A DNA stretch of 64,000 bases from Periplaneta americana (GCF_040183065.1 NC_091131.1:17877300-17941299), one strand, 5' to 3'; shown: positions 46,253 to 58,062, counted from the first letter of the stretch. The notes: generated from the letters alone by a model not told the origin. Translations and numbers: made by a program.

Positions 46253-47565
46253 TTGCAGTGTCTTTCTATTAAATAAGAATATATGCAGTTTATTAAGGTT
46301 ATAATTTACGCTTTTTAAGCCGCATGGTTTGAAGTACAGCACCAACAGTAAAATTGATCTTAATCGCTGTTTTTTCAACAGTAATCTCACTAGACGTTTT
46401 GACTATTACACGATTAGAAGAAAGTATATAAAGATTAGAAGTAACGAAATACTCCAATACAATAAAATATTAATTGACTTACGAAAATACAACTGTCTTC
46501 AAATGTATTATTGTACCATCTCAACGTTACAAATATTACGCTAGATGCATGCTAGATGGCAGTAGTGTCTTTATACAGACACTGTAATGATTACTATTCA
46601 ATAAATCTTAATATTAAACAATCTCTAATACGTGACTATCCATAATATCATATAGCAGAAGTTCTTTTTATCCTCTCAGAGCAGAAGCTATAACATAACC
46701 TAACTAATATACACAAGTGTTAGAAAAGTTTTAATTAACGATGATGACATAAAAAATTAACATGAATAATTTTAAAAGGAATAATTATTGAATGTACAAT
46801 TTTCAAATTTGAATGTGGTTGGTGGTTCAATTGATGTTATATTGGACGTGTGCGTAATAGAAGTGGAACTCGTTGATTTAGGCCTACATGGTGTATTCAA
46901 CTTATTCAGGATTTCCGAATGGTGCTCTTCATTTATTTGTAAATCGGATTTCAGAAGATGCATAGGTATGATCAGTGATTTTTATTAATTCTTGTTCTTG
47001 AATGCCAATGCGAGTCATATTTGAAACTGCTGTGCATCGACTGGAGTGGTTTGTAATTTTATATATATTTTTGACGTTCAGACCAGCGCAGTTTCAAATG
47101 TTGGCAAACAAAGAAACAAATGCTAGGGACGCGATAAAATTGTGCGATAAGCAGCCATGATTGATTGAAATACGTCCTTTCGTACCATTTTATTGGTCAA
47201 AAGTAGTATGACGTAGTAAGAGTGTAATAGTCTCAAAAAGACGTTATGCAATCTTCATTGATCTTTTTCTCAGAAACTACAAGTCCAATTTTATTCAAAT
47301 TATGTATACACGGTTACTATACTATATTATATCAAGTAATGAACAATTACAATGACATTATAATGACACGTCTTTGGACTAATTCATACTGCATGTTAAA
47401 TATTCTGAGAACGTATTTTTTTTTTCGATTGAAAATGTTAATCATTAGAAATAAATTTTTGTATGAAGGTAATAAAGATATAAGATTGCCTCTTCCTGAG
47501 ATTGTAACATAATGGCTTCTAACATGTGTGAAAAAATATTCACTATTCTGCCTGTATTAGTGGGA

Positions 47566-48350
47566 TAGTTATTTATTTATTTATTTACTTATTTATTATT
47601 TTCCTAATAATTGTAACATATAATATAATATATACAGAAAACCTTTAGCTCGCCCCTGAAAGAGTAGAACTCGTGTTCAGGAGCGGATGCCTGAATTGAA
47701 ATTAATAATTATACAATACAATTTGTCTTATGTCTACTGTGCAATTATAGTATATAAATTTAAATTTACAATTTTTCAATTTTTATAAAATCCATAAATA
47801 ACTTTTTTAATTTAATACTAGAACTATTAGAATTGACAAGATTAGGATATTTAAATATAAATTTGGTATATATATTTTGGGCCTAAATTACTACTATGAT
47901 TAAATACTGTAACAGTGTTGCATTTTGGTTCAAACAATCTTAAAGAATTCATACCTTTTGTTTCATAACTATGAGAATTCAAAATTATTTCGATTTTTAT
48001 GTATGAATTTTATTAATACAATGTAATAAATTTGTCTTACGTTAAAGTCCAGAAACAAATTTTGAAATGGAAAATCAATAGGTTTATGAAGACATATTTT
48101 AATTATTTTCTTCTGTAATAAATAAAGTGGATTAAAATTGGATTTAAATGAGCTACCCCATCCTATAACTGCATACATAATTACCGATTGAAATAAAGTT
48201 AAGTATATTGTACGTAATAAACTTATTGACAAGTAATTCCTCAATAAAGCAAAATAATATACTATTTTACGTAATTTATTACAAAGGTAATTAATGTCTT
48301 GGTTCCATTTCAAATGATTATCGAATATTATGCCTAAATACTTAACTTCA
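47566..48350 (-). pseudogene. LINE C-terminal fragment with (AAAT)n tail, in intron 1
   Basis: Minus-strand translation gives YEVKYLGIIFDNHLKWNQDI, then QSVIMYAVIGWGSS and YLLQKKIIKICLHKP; after a frameshift comes SYETKGMNSLRLFEPKCNTV and NHSSNLGPKYIYQ. This is the RT C-terminal region. The 3' UTR has a hairpin at 47653-47683 and ends in AAATAAGTAAATAAAT. It is the same family as 55449-56042. Confidence 0.85.
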
Positions 48351-48353
48351 TAA

Positions 48354-48512
48354 GGTTGGTATTCATGTATCTTGAATCTTACTCGCTTTTGGCAAAGTTA
48401 CGACTGAAGTGTAAGATAAGTTGTGATTCTGGACACAAATTCTGCGTTTTCTACCTACTAAAATCGGATGTAAGTGAAAGTGAAGTTGAAGTGACATTCC
48501 TGAATACGACCC
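48354..48512. mobile_element. short MITE, GTATTCA-ended family, copy B
   Basis: About 160 bp matching 33917-34062. Ends GGTTGGTATTCATG and CCTGAATACGACCC are imperfect inverted repeats. Confidence 0.65.
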
Positions 48513-48609
48513 TAGGATTAGTCAATATCTGAATTTGAAAGAATATTAAAGAATAATTACATAAAATTCAGACAAGGTAGTACACCTGCACTTATTTTTT
48601 TATAAACAG

Positions 48610-48751
48610 GACGAGGTCCCGGTGGAGGAAGGGAATCCTCCCCCTCCTAACCGCCCCACCTCTACAGTACAGCTACACTACAACGATACGTCATCAGCCG
48701 TCACTGAAATGGAAACAGAAATCAACACGGACTCCAACGCCTGTGAATGTG
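48610..48751 (+). CDS. serine protease, exon 2 (propeptide)
   Basis: 142 bp read in phase 0: it starts DEVPVEEGNPPPPNRPTST, continues to an N-glycosylation sequon (NDT) and ends INTDSNACEC plus one base. Donor GTACGT is at 48752, giving a phase-1 intron. The segment is acidic, Pro-rich and probably disordered. It contains no six-Cys CLIP domain. The two terminal Cys begin the CxCxCG motif that tethers the propeptide to the catalytic chain in many insect trypsin-like proteases. Confidence 0.85.
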
Positions 48752-49869
48752 GTACGTATAGGCAATCAATTTAATAATTTTGCAGAATTTATACTCTTTC
48801 AGTGGCTCACTGCTAAAGTCCGGGTCAGCTTACTTCATACCCTAAGGGCGAAACCTAACCATTTTTCCCCCATTACTACATATGCTAGTGGATTGTGGTG
48901 ATTTTCTAGTTTGTAGGTTGAATTTTCTTTTGCCAACTTCGTTTCGAATTTCGATACTGACAAATACTACAAATTTTTCGTTATAATTATTATAGAATTT
49001 TTTTTTATTTGTTGTAATTATCTTAACTATTATACTTTATTGTACTTTTGGTAGATTAAGAATATTTTCATTTTATTTATTTTTGAGGGTAGATTAATTC
49101 CAACCCTTGTTTTGATTTTGGGTTGGGGGTGATTTTGTAACTAGCATGTTGGCAGCTATCGACAATATTTGTCGGTCCTGGAGTTCCATGAAATTGAAAT
49201 TGTACTAGATATCTGAGCCTGTTACTGGAAGCTAGTGAAATTTGAACATACTAATAATTAATTAATATCAGTATTAATATTAATAGAAAATAATTATTTT
49301 ATGTCCTGCGTTGTGGTTATAATTCAAGACTATAATCAGGTAAGTTTTCGGAGTCAGTACTAATAATTTCATGTGGTCAAACAAAATACATTTTTAGGTT
49401 AGGTTTCGTGAGTCAACTGTTTAGTCAAACCAATGAATTTCGTAATGCCAGACAAAACACTTGAAATATTGATCCTTTTCTCGTATAGTTTGCCTATGAA
49501 AACATGTTACAAATTATGGAATTATTTAGAATAATCTTCCAACATTAATTACGGTAAGTGAATAAGTCATTTAGTACGTAGGATTGTGTGATATCTGGTA
49601 ACAGTTGGCAACACTGACAAGTCGTCAATATTTCCTGTTTGGGAACTGTTCTAATGTGACCCTCACTATAGACTGTACAATTTTCATCTTTCGAATCTTC
49701 CAACACGGGTCCAATTCCACGCATTGGTGAGAGGGAGTAATACTCACACTTGTGACACATAGCTTTGAGGATAAATTTTTTTCGAGGTTCTTCAACGTTG
49801 AGAATTTCCTGAATCTTTCTCCACGATTTATGTATTAATTTTTTAATTGGTTATTTTGCGACGCTTTAT

Positions 49870-50085
49870 CAACTACTAAGGTTGTCTAGTGTCTGAATAA
49901 GATGCAAGCGATAATTTCAGCGAAATGAGTCCAGGGTTCAACGCCGAAAGTTGTCTTAATGGGTTGAGGGAAAACCCCGGAAAACCTCAACCAGGTAACT
50001 TGCCTCAACCAGGGTTCGAATCTGGACCAGCCCGTTTAACGGACAGGCATGCTAACCGTTACTCCACATGGTGGACATTTATGTA
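49870..50085 (-). mobile_element. tRNA-derived SINE with GGTTTTCC body, in intron 2
   Basis: Minus strand: GTGGAGTAACGGTTAGCATG (box A region), box B AGATTCGAACC, then TTACCTGGTTGAGG and TTTTCCGGGGTTTTCCC. The same GGTTTTCCGGGGTTTTCCC-like body occurs in the LINE 3' UTR modules at 7868 and 14715, linking these families. Confidence 0.85.
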
Positions 50086-51609
50086 AAACTGAATTACTCC
50101 CGAATACAGAATGTCCGAATGCGCTAAACTGGAGAATTAGCTACGGTAGCTTTCAACCGTGCCATTACGGTTACGACCAAATAGAACTAAATACACAATG
50201 TCGCCAACATAAGGGCATGGCGTTGAACTGTAGCGTCATTAGAAACAGAAATTTGTTTTTTCCCTATCTCTCTCTCTCTCTCTCTCTTAATATTTTTAAA
50301 TATACTCTTGTTAGGATTATGTTGTACTTTAAAAGTATTCTCAAATAAATTCTAATTAGAATTATGTTGTTCCTTATCAATAATTTCAAATGTATTGACG
50401 TTAGCATTACTATTATTTTTCTTATTATCAAAGAATCTTGTGTTCGACTACGTTCTACTCTCCCCCAATGCGTATTTGCGTAAATATTGCGACTGGATTA
50501 CGTGGCTTATATGAGGGGGTAGCTAAATGACATGAGGTTGTAGAATGTGACAAGGTTAGAGAGGGTTTGATGACGGAATAGATATGTGACATTAGGCGGA
50601 CGAATGTGATAAGGTTAGGTTAGTTGAAGGGATAGCCAAGTGACTGGAGATTTTAATATAATGTTCATTTACATATTATGTAGTACAAATGCTATCATAT
50701 TTTATATGGTTGACAAAACTTAATAATTATACATTATTAAAAATTATCAATTATTAATGATTCAATTATTAAAACTTACTAATTTAAACATAATATTTAT
50801 TTTCATTCTTCATGCACTAATTTAAATTATATCAATTTGTAGTTATAAATAATTTGTAACTTTAAACATAAACTGTTTCATTTACATATTACTTGTATGT
50901 AATAAAAAATGCTATATGACGAGGTATTTTCTCTAGACCAAAAATAAAACAGCAATGCGGTCATAATTACGTAGTTAACGCTTTGGCGAACATTAACCGC
51001 AAATTTACTTTCGTTCATTTCAATGATATTCCCTGAACCACAACTTTTTTTCCCTTTATTTCGTTGTGATAACCTACTATAAGACCTTACTACATTTTCA
51101 TTTTCTTTCAGCGTATTCAAAACACCGCCGTTATACTCCGTAAATCTTGCACTTGACAAGTGGGGTCATTATTTAAGAATATAGTCGCGAATTTTACTAC
51201 CATCATTTCGATTGTCTTTTGTTTCACACGGCTCGGAACGACCCGGTGACTAGTGGCCAGTGTAGTACGCGTTGCTCTACCGTGCACATTATCCAGTTCT
51301 TCCTCCGAAAGAAAGGCGAAAAAAGTACGCTAATTAAAAAAAAAACACTTCCTATACTACTCATTTCGTTGTCCCAGAACCGAATGTTTCTAAGCATTGG
51401 AGGTTAGAGGTTTACGTGCATAGGCGTATTGCTTTCTAATATGACGCCGAACAGCCTAAGAGACTGAATGGGCTACTCACAACCAGAATGCAACCTTCTC
51501 CTGTTTAATGAGCCCCATCAAGGTCATCAGCCAGTGCATGCGCTTGAGCCGGGTATGGATAAAACTTTCGTAAATTCCCATTAGGCCTATTATGGAGCAA
51601 ATCGAAGCT

Positions 51610-52290
51610 GCGTAATAAATACGATGAAAGAGTAATGGAACGGAGAAAAATTCTCTCCGGCGCCGGGATTTGAACCCGGGTTTTCAGCTCTACGTGCTGA
51701 TGCTTTATCCACTAAGCCACACCGGATACCACCCAGGCGTCGGACAGAATCGTCTCAGATTAAGCTCCAACTCTTGGGTTCCCTCTAGTGGCCGCCCTCT
51801 GCACTACGTCACAGATGTATATGAACGTAGAACCGAAGTCCATACATGTGCTGAGGCTGAGGTGCACTCGTTATGAGTGACTAGTTGGCCGGGATCCGAC
51901 GGAATAAGCGCCGTCTTAAATCACGAAGTGATTTACGCATTCTCAGATTAAGCTCCAACTCTTGGGTTCCCTCTAGCGGCCGCCCTCTGCACTAAGTCAT
52001 AGATGTCTATGACTTCGGTCCTACGTTCATAGACATCTATGACGTAGTGCAGAGGGCGGCCACTAGAGGGAACCCAAGAGTTGGAGCTTAATCTGAGACG
52101 ATTCTGTCCGACGCCGGGGTGGTATCCGGTGTGGCTTAATGGATAAAGTGTCAGCACGTAGAGCTGAAAACCCGGGTTCAAATCCCGGCGCCGGAGAGAA
52201 TTTTTCTCCGTTCCATTACTCTTTCATCGTATGATGACGCAGAATATCTGCATGGAAATATCATATGTACTTCGGTACATTAAAATAATA
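51610..52290. mobile_element. three third-family SINE pieces in inverted arrangement
   Basis: 51610-51916 is a minus-strand copy (tRNA-like head at 51656-51726). 51938-52010 is a minus-strand 5' fragment. 52011-52290 is a plus-strand copy (tRNA-like head about 52121-52192). The last two share a ~72-bp perfect inverted repeat (51939-52010 against 52025-52096). All match the SINE at 34862-35205. Confidence 0.9.
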
Positions 52291-52420
52291 TAAATAATAT
52301 ATATAATATATATGTGTAATAAATACTTTTCAAGATATAATATTTTTATTTTGTATACCTTTCATCCTGACACCCGGTATTTGTCATGCACCACTGTAAC
52401 GGAAGTGTGATGTGTTGCAG

Positions 52421-52583
52421 TGTGCGGAGTCCCCAACAGAAAACAGAGGATCGTGGGCGGTCACGTGACTAAGGTGAATGAATTCCCATGGATCGTGGCG
52501 CTCATGAAGCGTGGCAAGTTCTATTGCGCCGGCTCACTTATCACAAGACGTCACGTGCTCACCGCGGCGCATTGCGTGGATGG
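52421..52583 (+). CDS. serine protease, exon 3 (activation site and catalytic His)
   Basis: 163 bp completing the split codon: VCGVPNRKQR, then IVGGHVTKVNEFPWIVALMK, RGKFYCAGSLITRR, HVLTAAHCVDG; donor GTAAGT starts at 52584 (phase 2). This is the N-terminal part of an S1A (chymotrypsin-fold) protease. Cleavage after QR frees IVGG, whose N-terminus orders the active site. FYC and AHC give the conserved Cys42-Cys58 pair. TAAHC holds catalytic His57 (codon 52570-52572). The preceding Cys-Val-Cys-Gly tethers the propeptide. Exons with Asp102 and Ser195 are not seen in the remaining 11.4 kb, so the gene continues beyond the window. Digestive, immune or developmental roles are all possible. Confidence 0.95.
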
Positions 52584-52692
52584 GTAAGTCGTATCAACTG
52601 ATTATGTTATTTAGCACAGTGGAAGAAAATAACTGAGTGGTTCAGGCTTGAGTCAAACCAGAATAAGCTACATTTATTTTCTTAAACTGGTT

Positions 52693-52826
52693 AAGGCTGG
52701 TTCACAATAAACTGTGAAAGGAAACGGCGAGAACGAGAACGGAAATAATGTTAAATACATTTTAACAATATTTTCGTTCTCGTTCTCGTTGTCGTTTCCG
52801 TTCCTGGTTTATTGTGAACCAGCCTT
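52693..52826. mobile_element. palindromic MITE, AAGGCTGGTTCACAATAAAC family, copy 1
   Basis: 134-bp near-perfect hairpin: arms AAGGCTGGTTCACAATAAAC and its inverse, then GAAACGGCGAGAACGAGAAC against GTTCTCGTTCTCGTTGTCG. Lies in intron 3. Confidence 0.88.
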
Positions 52827-52845
52827 TAAGAAACATGTCAATGCA

Positions 52846-52848
<3 letters not shown>

Positions 52849-52880
<32 letters not shown>

Positions 52881-53012
52881 CAGTAGTAGCAATAGTAGTA
52901 GTAGTAGCAGTATTAGTAGTAGTAGCAGTATTAGTAGTAGTAGTAGCAGTAGTAGTAGTAGTAGTAGTAGCAGGAGAAGCACTAGCAGTAGCAGTAATAA
53001 TAGTAGAAGTTA
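52849..53012. repeat. imperfect (AGT)n trinucleotide repeat
   Basis: About 160 bp of AGT with AGC and AAT variants between two related palindromic MITEs. The poly-Ser and poly-Val frames are by-products. Confidence 0.95.
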
Positions 53013-53049
53013 ATAGTTTTTATATGACGACTGTTTTAACTGCAGTGGT

Positions 53050-53284
53050 AAAGGCTGGTCCAAAATAAACCGGGAACGGAAACGACAACGAGAACGAGAA
53101 CGGAAATTTTGTTAAAATGTATTCAAATGTGAGCATTCACAATTAACTTTCACGTTTCCGTTCCCGGGCTCCAGCAAGCTTCTCGTTAATTGTGAATGCT
53201 TACATTTAAATAATTTATTTTAACAATATTTCCGTTCTCATTCTAGTTATCGTTTCCGTTCTCGGTTTATTGTGGACCAACCTT
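53050..53284. mobile_element. palindromic MITE, copy 2, with a nested palindrome
   Basis: The outer arms AAAGGCTGGTCCAAAATAAA and GTTTATTGTGGACCAACCTT match copy 1. At its centre (about 53125-53210) a second palindrome, AAATGTGAGCATTCACAATT... with its inverse ...AATTGTGAATGCTTACATTT, has been inserted. Confidence 0.87.
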
Positions 53285-54136
53285 AATTCGGCGTCGATAT
53301 TATGCATGGAAATAAATATCTGAAGAACTCTGTCCTGAAACCTATCCCTGCAACACATGTGTTCATTTAAGACAGAGGATGTATAACTTTAAGGAGGCAC
53401 GGCATTATCTATCTTGACAATGTTAAATCATGTCTTAGAAAGGAACTTTTTTGAAAATCTGTTGAAGGTAGGCAGTTGATTTTTACAGCTCACGAACACA
53501 TAACTTGACTTTATACTGAAGTAATAGTCTTTTCTTTCATTTATTTCTTTAATAAGAAATATTTTTTTCCCATTCGTATATTTTTTCAACGACTTTCGGT
53601 ACATTACCTCTTGTGACATATTCAAAATTTAACATACTTCAAAAACATTATTTCAGTGCAAGTAAAATATCTTAATCAACAATTTCTGAAAATTTTAGCT
53701 TTATGAAATAATTCTTCCATTTAATGGCTGTTTCATATGTCTGTCGCATATCATTACATTTATATAACCATTTAAAATCCCGCCATGATTTTACGGACAC
53801 ACGGTATACATCACCCTCGGCCGAGATCCAAGAGATAGCACGTTAATCGCAAGAGCAACTGGGAGCTCTTTCAGTCTGCTTCCCAAGCACTTGGATGCGT
53901 GCACACGGTCGCAGCAGATATGACTCTCCGGCCTTGGCTGCTTAATAGGAAGAGGAAGCGCAAGCTGCCCACAGCACAGAGTTCCGCAGATTCGCACGAG
54001 CTATGTGCTAAACGCACGCATCAAGTTCTGTGTTCTGCTCTACTCGACACTCCTGAACTAACATGGCTTGTCTTTACGAAGGCTGCACTCGTACCTGGTT
54101 CGCACGCTTTAACCTATTCTGCGGCCTATACATATA
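53285..54136. other. intron 3 sequence, unassigned
   Basis: No further protease exon could be recognised. A GC-richer stretch at 53800-54110 has opposing short frames without known domains. Confidence 0.4.
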
Positions 54137-54141
54137 ATATG

Positions 54142-54200
<59 letters not shown>
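54142..54200. repeat. (TA)n dinucleotide microsatellite
   Basis: About 29 TA units. Confidence 0.97.
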
Positions 54201-54201
<1 letters not shown>

Positions 54202-54297
54202 ATTATTTAACGACGCCGAGGGCGACAGAATCTTCAACATGGCTTTCTCCACGAGGGGAATAAAACTTGGAGGCCCAGGCATAGAATACGCAAATGA

Positions 54298-55448
54298 CAA
54301 CGATATGATATGATATGATATGATACGATACGATACGATATATGATATGATATATGATATGATACGATACGATACGATATATGATATGATACGATACGAT
54401 ACGATATATGATATGATATATGATATGATACGATACGATACGATATATGATATAATACGATATGATATGATATATGATACGATACGATATATGATATGAT
54501 ATATGGTATGATATGCTATGATAGCATACGATACGATATATGATATGATATATGATATGATATGCTATGATAGCATACGATACGATATATGATATGATAT
54601 GATATGATATATGATATGATATGCTATGATAGCATACGATACGATATATGATATGATATGATATATGATATGATATGCTATGCTATGATAGCATACGATA
54701 CGATATATGATATGATATGATATGATATGATATGATATGATATGATATGATATATGATATGATATATGATATATGATATGATATGCTATGCTATGATAGG
54801 ATACGATACGATATATGATATGATACGATACGATACAATATATGATATGATATATGACATGATACAATACGATACGATACGATATATGATATGATATGAT
54901 ATGATATATGATATGATATGCTATGCTATGATAGGATACGATACGATATATGATATGATATGATATATGATATGATATTATACGATACGACACGATATAT
55001 GATATGATACGATATGATATATGATATGATATGCTATGCTATGATAGGATACGATACGATATATGATATATGATATGATATGATATATGATATGATATGA
55101 TATGATATATATGATATGATACGATATATATATTATATATGATATAATACGATACGATATATGATATGATATGATATGATATATGATATGATATATGATA
55201 TGATACGATACGATATATATTATATATGATATGATACAATACGATACGATACGATATATGATATGATATGATATGATATGATATGATATATGATATGATA
55301 TGATATGATATGATATGATATGATATGATATATGATATGATATGATACGATACGATATATGATATGATATGATATGATATGATATGATATAATGTGATAT
55401 ATGATATATGATATGATACGGTGCGATATGATATGTGATATATGATAT
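54298..55448. repeat. complex pentanucleotide array (GATAT/GATAC)
   Basis: About 1.15 kb of GATAT, GATAC and ATATATGATAT units. Longer phrases such as GCTATGATAGCATACGATAC recur at irregular spacing, so short blocks have been copied together. Long Tyr/His/Ile/Ser frames are not genes. The array resumes at 56046 after a LINE. Confidence 0.95.
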
Positions 55449-56042
55449 TTTTTATTTATTTATTTTATTTATTTATTTAATAATAACATATACTTAAAAA
55501 CGTTACATTAAAATACCCCGAAAGAGCAAAGCTCGTGTTCGGGGACAGTTCCGTTACATAGATACACATACTTTGTAGACAAAATACTTAAGAAAAAAGG
55601 TCACATAAAGATGATGATAAAATTAGTAAATAATAATAGTAGTAATAACTGAGTGAAAAAAGAGACAATTTTGAGATTGGTGAGTTAATATTAAATTATT
55701 ATTAGTAGTATAATTACTGCAGGTCATGCTGATATAGTAACCAAGATAAAAAAGAAAAAAAAATATTCTTAGGATAGAAATAAACTTGTTTTACAATACA
55801 TGGTACATAATATAAATACAGGGAAGTCTGTCATATAAATTTTTTAATTCTGGATCTGAAAATTTCTACATTGCTTAATGTAGTCAATTATGGATGAAAT
55901 TTTATTATCGAATTACATAGACGTGGACCATAATTTGTACTGTGTAGTAAAGCAGCAGATGTGAAACATTTAGGTTCAACTAATTTAAGAATTTCATTTC
56001 GTCTTGTATTATGATCTTGTGGCTGAGCTACAAAATTCATTC
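55449..56042 (-). pseudogene. LINE C-terminal fragment inserted in the pentanucleotide array
   Basis: Minus frame MNFVAQPQDHNTRRNEILKL then EPKCFTSAALLHSTNYGPRL and CNSIIKF is a LINE RT C-terminus, followed by a ~400-bp 3' UTR with the hairpin 55516-55544 and an (AAAT)n tail at the left. Both edges abut GATAT repeats, so it inserted into an existing array. Confidence 0.88.
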
Positions 56043-56045
56043 TAT

Positions 56046-56192
56046 AATATGATATGATGTGATATGATATGATATGATATGGTATGATATGATATGATGT
56101 GATATGATATGATATGATGTGATATGATATGATATGATATGATATGATATGATATGATATGATATGATATGATATGATATGATATGATATAT
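56046..56192. repeat. pentanucleotide array, right segment (GATAT)n
   Basis: Nearly pure GATAT with occasional GATGT, continuing the array at 54298. Confidence 0.95.
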
Positions 56193-56837
56193 ATTTGATG
56201 TCAACATTTACATCCATGTAATGGGGACCTCACAATTTTGTATCCGGTGCCACAATTACATTCATTACAGATATACCTTTTGTAGACGCTCTTATAATTT
56301 AACTTTCGACCCCATTTAGATCATTCAAAATTGACATTTTTACGACTCTGTTCTTGATTTTCAGTACACTTATATCGAACACACACTGTTTCTAATAATA
56401 CTTGTTACTAAAACATACTACACCATTGTCCAATATGTTCGTTACTATGTCTGTTTCTTGTGCACATTTCATTTTCAGATCTCACTAATTTTCTGCACAT
56501 TATACTTCACTATCCTAGCTAGCCTTCCCCGCCATACTCTATTTTCATTATCTCTATCTTTTACTTAGCTTCCTATTACACTCCTCTAATTAATTCAACA
56601 TTGACACTTTTATCACTCCGTTTCAGATTTTCAGTTCACTTAGACTATTTCGAACACACACTGTTTTTTTACTAATACTTGTTACTAAAACATATTACAC
56701 CATTGTCCAATATGTTCGTTATTATGCAATGACAACGACAGAATAATTATTTTGATTTGTTGACCGATTAGTCAAAAAGAGTAATGTCGTTACCTTAAAT
56801 AAGTTCAATTTAAAACAGAAATCATTTTGGTATTATA
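56193..56837. repeat. ~290-bp direct duplication
   Basis: CGAACACACACTGTTT, CTAATACTTGTTACTAAAAC and CACCATTGTCCAATATGTTC occur in both 56318-56456 and 56603-56736. No gene recognised. Confidence 0.8.
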
Positions 56838-58062
56838 TCTATACTAATAATAAATCTGTAGCCGAAATTTTTCTGGTAATTTTCGATTATGCAAAAATAA
56901 TTGGTCCTAACATATATAATTAACCACCATGAAACCGAAAATCGCTTTTTTGAAATTTTTGTTTGTATGTCTGTCTGTATGTTTGTTACCTTTTCACGCG
57001 ATAATGGCTGAACGGATTTCGATGAAAATTGGAATATAAATTATGTTCGTTGTAACTTAGATTTTAGGCTATATGGCATTCAAAATACATTATTTAAAAG
57101 GGGTGTTATAAGGGGGCCTGAATTAAATAAATCGAAATATCTCGCTTATTATTGATTTTTGTGAAAAATGTTACATAACAAAAGTTTCTTTAAAAATAAT
57201 TTATGATAAGTTTTATTTCTTGAAAAATTTTGATAGGACTGATATTTAATGAGATAAATGAGTTTTAAAATTAAAATAACTGCCATCTAAGGCCGTGTAA
57301 TGAATTAAAAAACAAATGACTTCGTCTATAAGGAGCCTTGGACAGCAACAATCGAAAGCTATGAAAGATAGCCTACAGAATATGTTTCTGTGTTTGTATT
57401 CGGAAGCTAAATTAACCGATTTGTATAATTAATTATTATTTCACCATTGGAAAGTGTAGTTTCTCTAGATGGACATAATGCTATAATGTTATTACAGTAA
57501 CTTATAATATAATATAATATAATATAATATAATATAATATAATATAATATAATATAATATAATATAATATAATATAATATAATATAATATAATATAATAT
57601 AATATAATATAATATAATATAATATAATATAATATAATATAATATAATATAATATAAGTTATTTGAAGGATTCACAACCATAGTGGGCCAAGCGCCATTT
57701 ACTGAATAGGTAGAAAACAAGGGTTAAAATTAAGTTATTACCATAATTCAATGGAAACCTATAACAAGTAAAATAAAATATACACATTAAATCTAAATGA
57801 TGTCAATCTTCATTAAACTATGGTTGCATGTAATAAAAATTAAGAAACAGGTTAAAGGAATTGTCATTGCACCAAATGAGTGTCTCTGGACCAAAATGAT
57901 CGCATTTTAATTATTTGGATGCAATTTAAATTAAGTAACATATTAAACGATTTATCCTTCTATCAAACACGAATGTTCCCTGGATCAAATGTCCTATTTT
58001 AATTATGTAATTACTTTATATTTATTTCTAACGGGCGCAGCGGAGCGCACGGGTAGCGCTAG
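56838..58062 (+). mobile_element. non-autonomous Helitron, copy 2, with (TAATA)n insertion
   Basis: Begins TCTATACTAATAATAAATC after A and ends with the hairpin GGCGCAGCGGAGCGCAC, then GGGTAGCGCTAG before T, the canonical A|TC...CTAG|T Helitron limits. Compared with 61066, the middle is replaced by a 154-bp (TAATA)n run (57503-57656) and ~200 bp of unrelated sequence. No Rep/helicase. Confidence 0.92.

Larger units (their letters stand above)
44714..48609 (+). other. intron 1 of the protease gene
   Basis: 3896 bp with GTAAGT donor and TTTTTTTATAAACAG acceptor. It holds a (TA)n run (46224-46249), a LINE fragment (47566-48350, minus), a MITE (48354-48512) and otherwise AT-rich sequence. Frames at 46329-46544, 46788-46988 and 47246-47512 have no recognised domains. 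Confidence 0.8.
48752..52420 (+). other. intron 2 of the protease gene
   Basis: 3669 bp. It carries a minus-strand SINE (49870-50085), a (CT)n run (50269-50288), AT-rich unassigned sequence, and an inverted cluster of third-family SINE pieces (51610-52290) ending about 130 bp before exon 3. The acceptor is GATGTGTTGCAG with a weak pyrimidine tract. Confidence 0.8.

Noticed and set aside
48610..48751. CLIP domain in the protease propeptide
   Set aside because: Only two Cys, at the end; the six-Cys CLIP pattern is absent.
51656..52192. tRNA genes on both strands
   Set aside because: They are SINE heads: the flanking SINE body and the copy at 34862 with a TSD show this.
52714..53068. Poly-Ser and poly-Val proteins
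   Set aside because: Translation of an (AGT)n microsatellite and palindromic MITE sequence.
53791..54130. Next protease exon in the GC-richer stretch of intron 3
   Set aside because: No frame resembles the region after TAAHC, and no suitable phase-2 acceptor with Asp102 context was seen.
54565..56217. Tyr/His/Ile/Ser-rich proteins
   Set aside because: Direct translation of GATAT/GATAC repeats.
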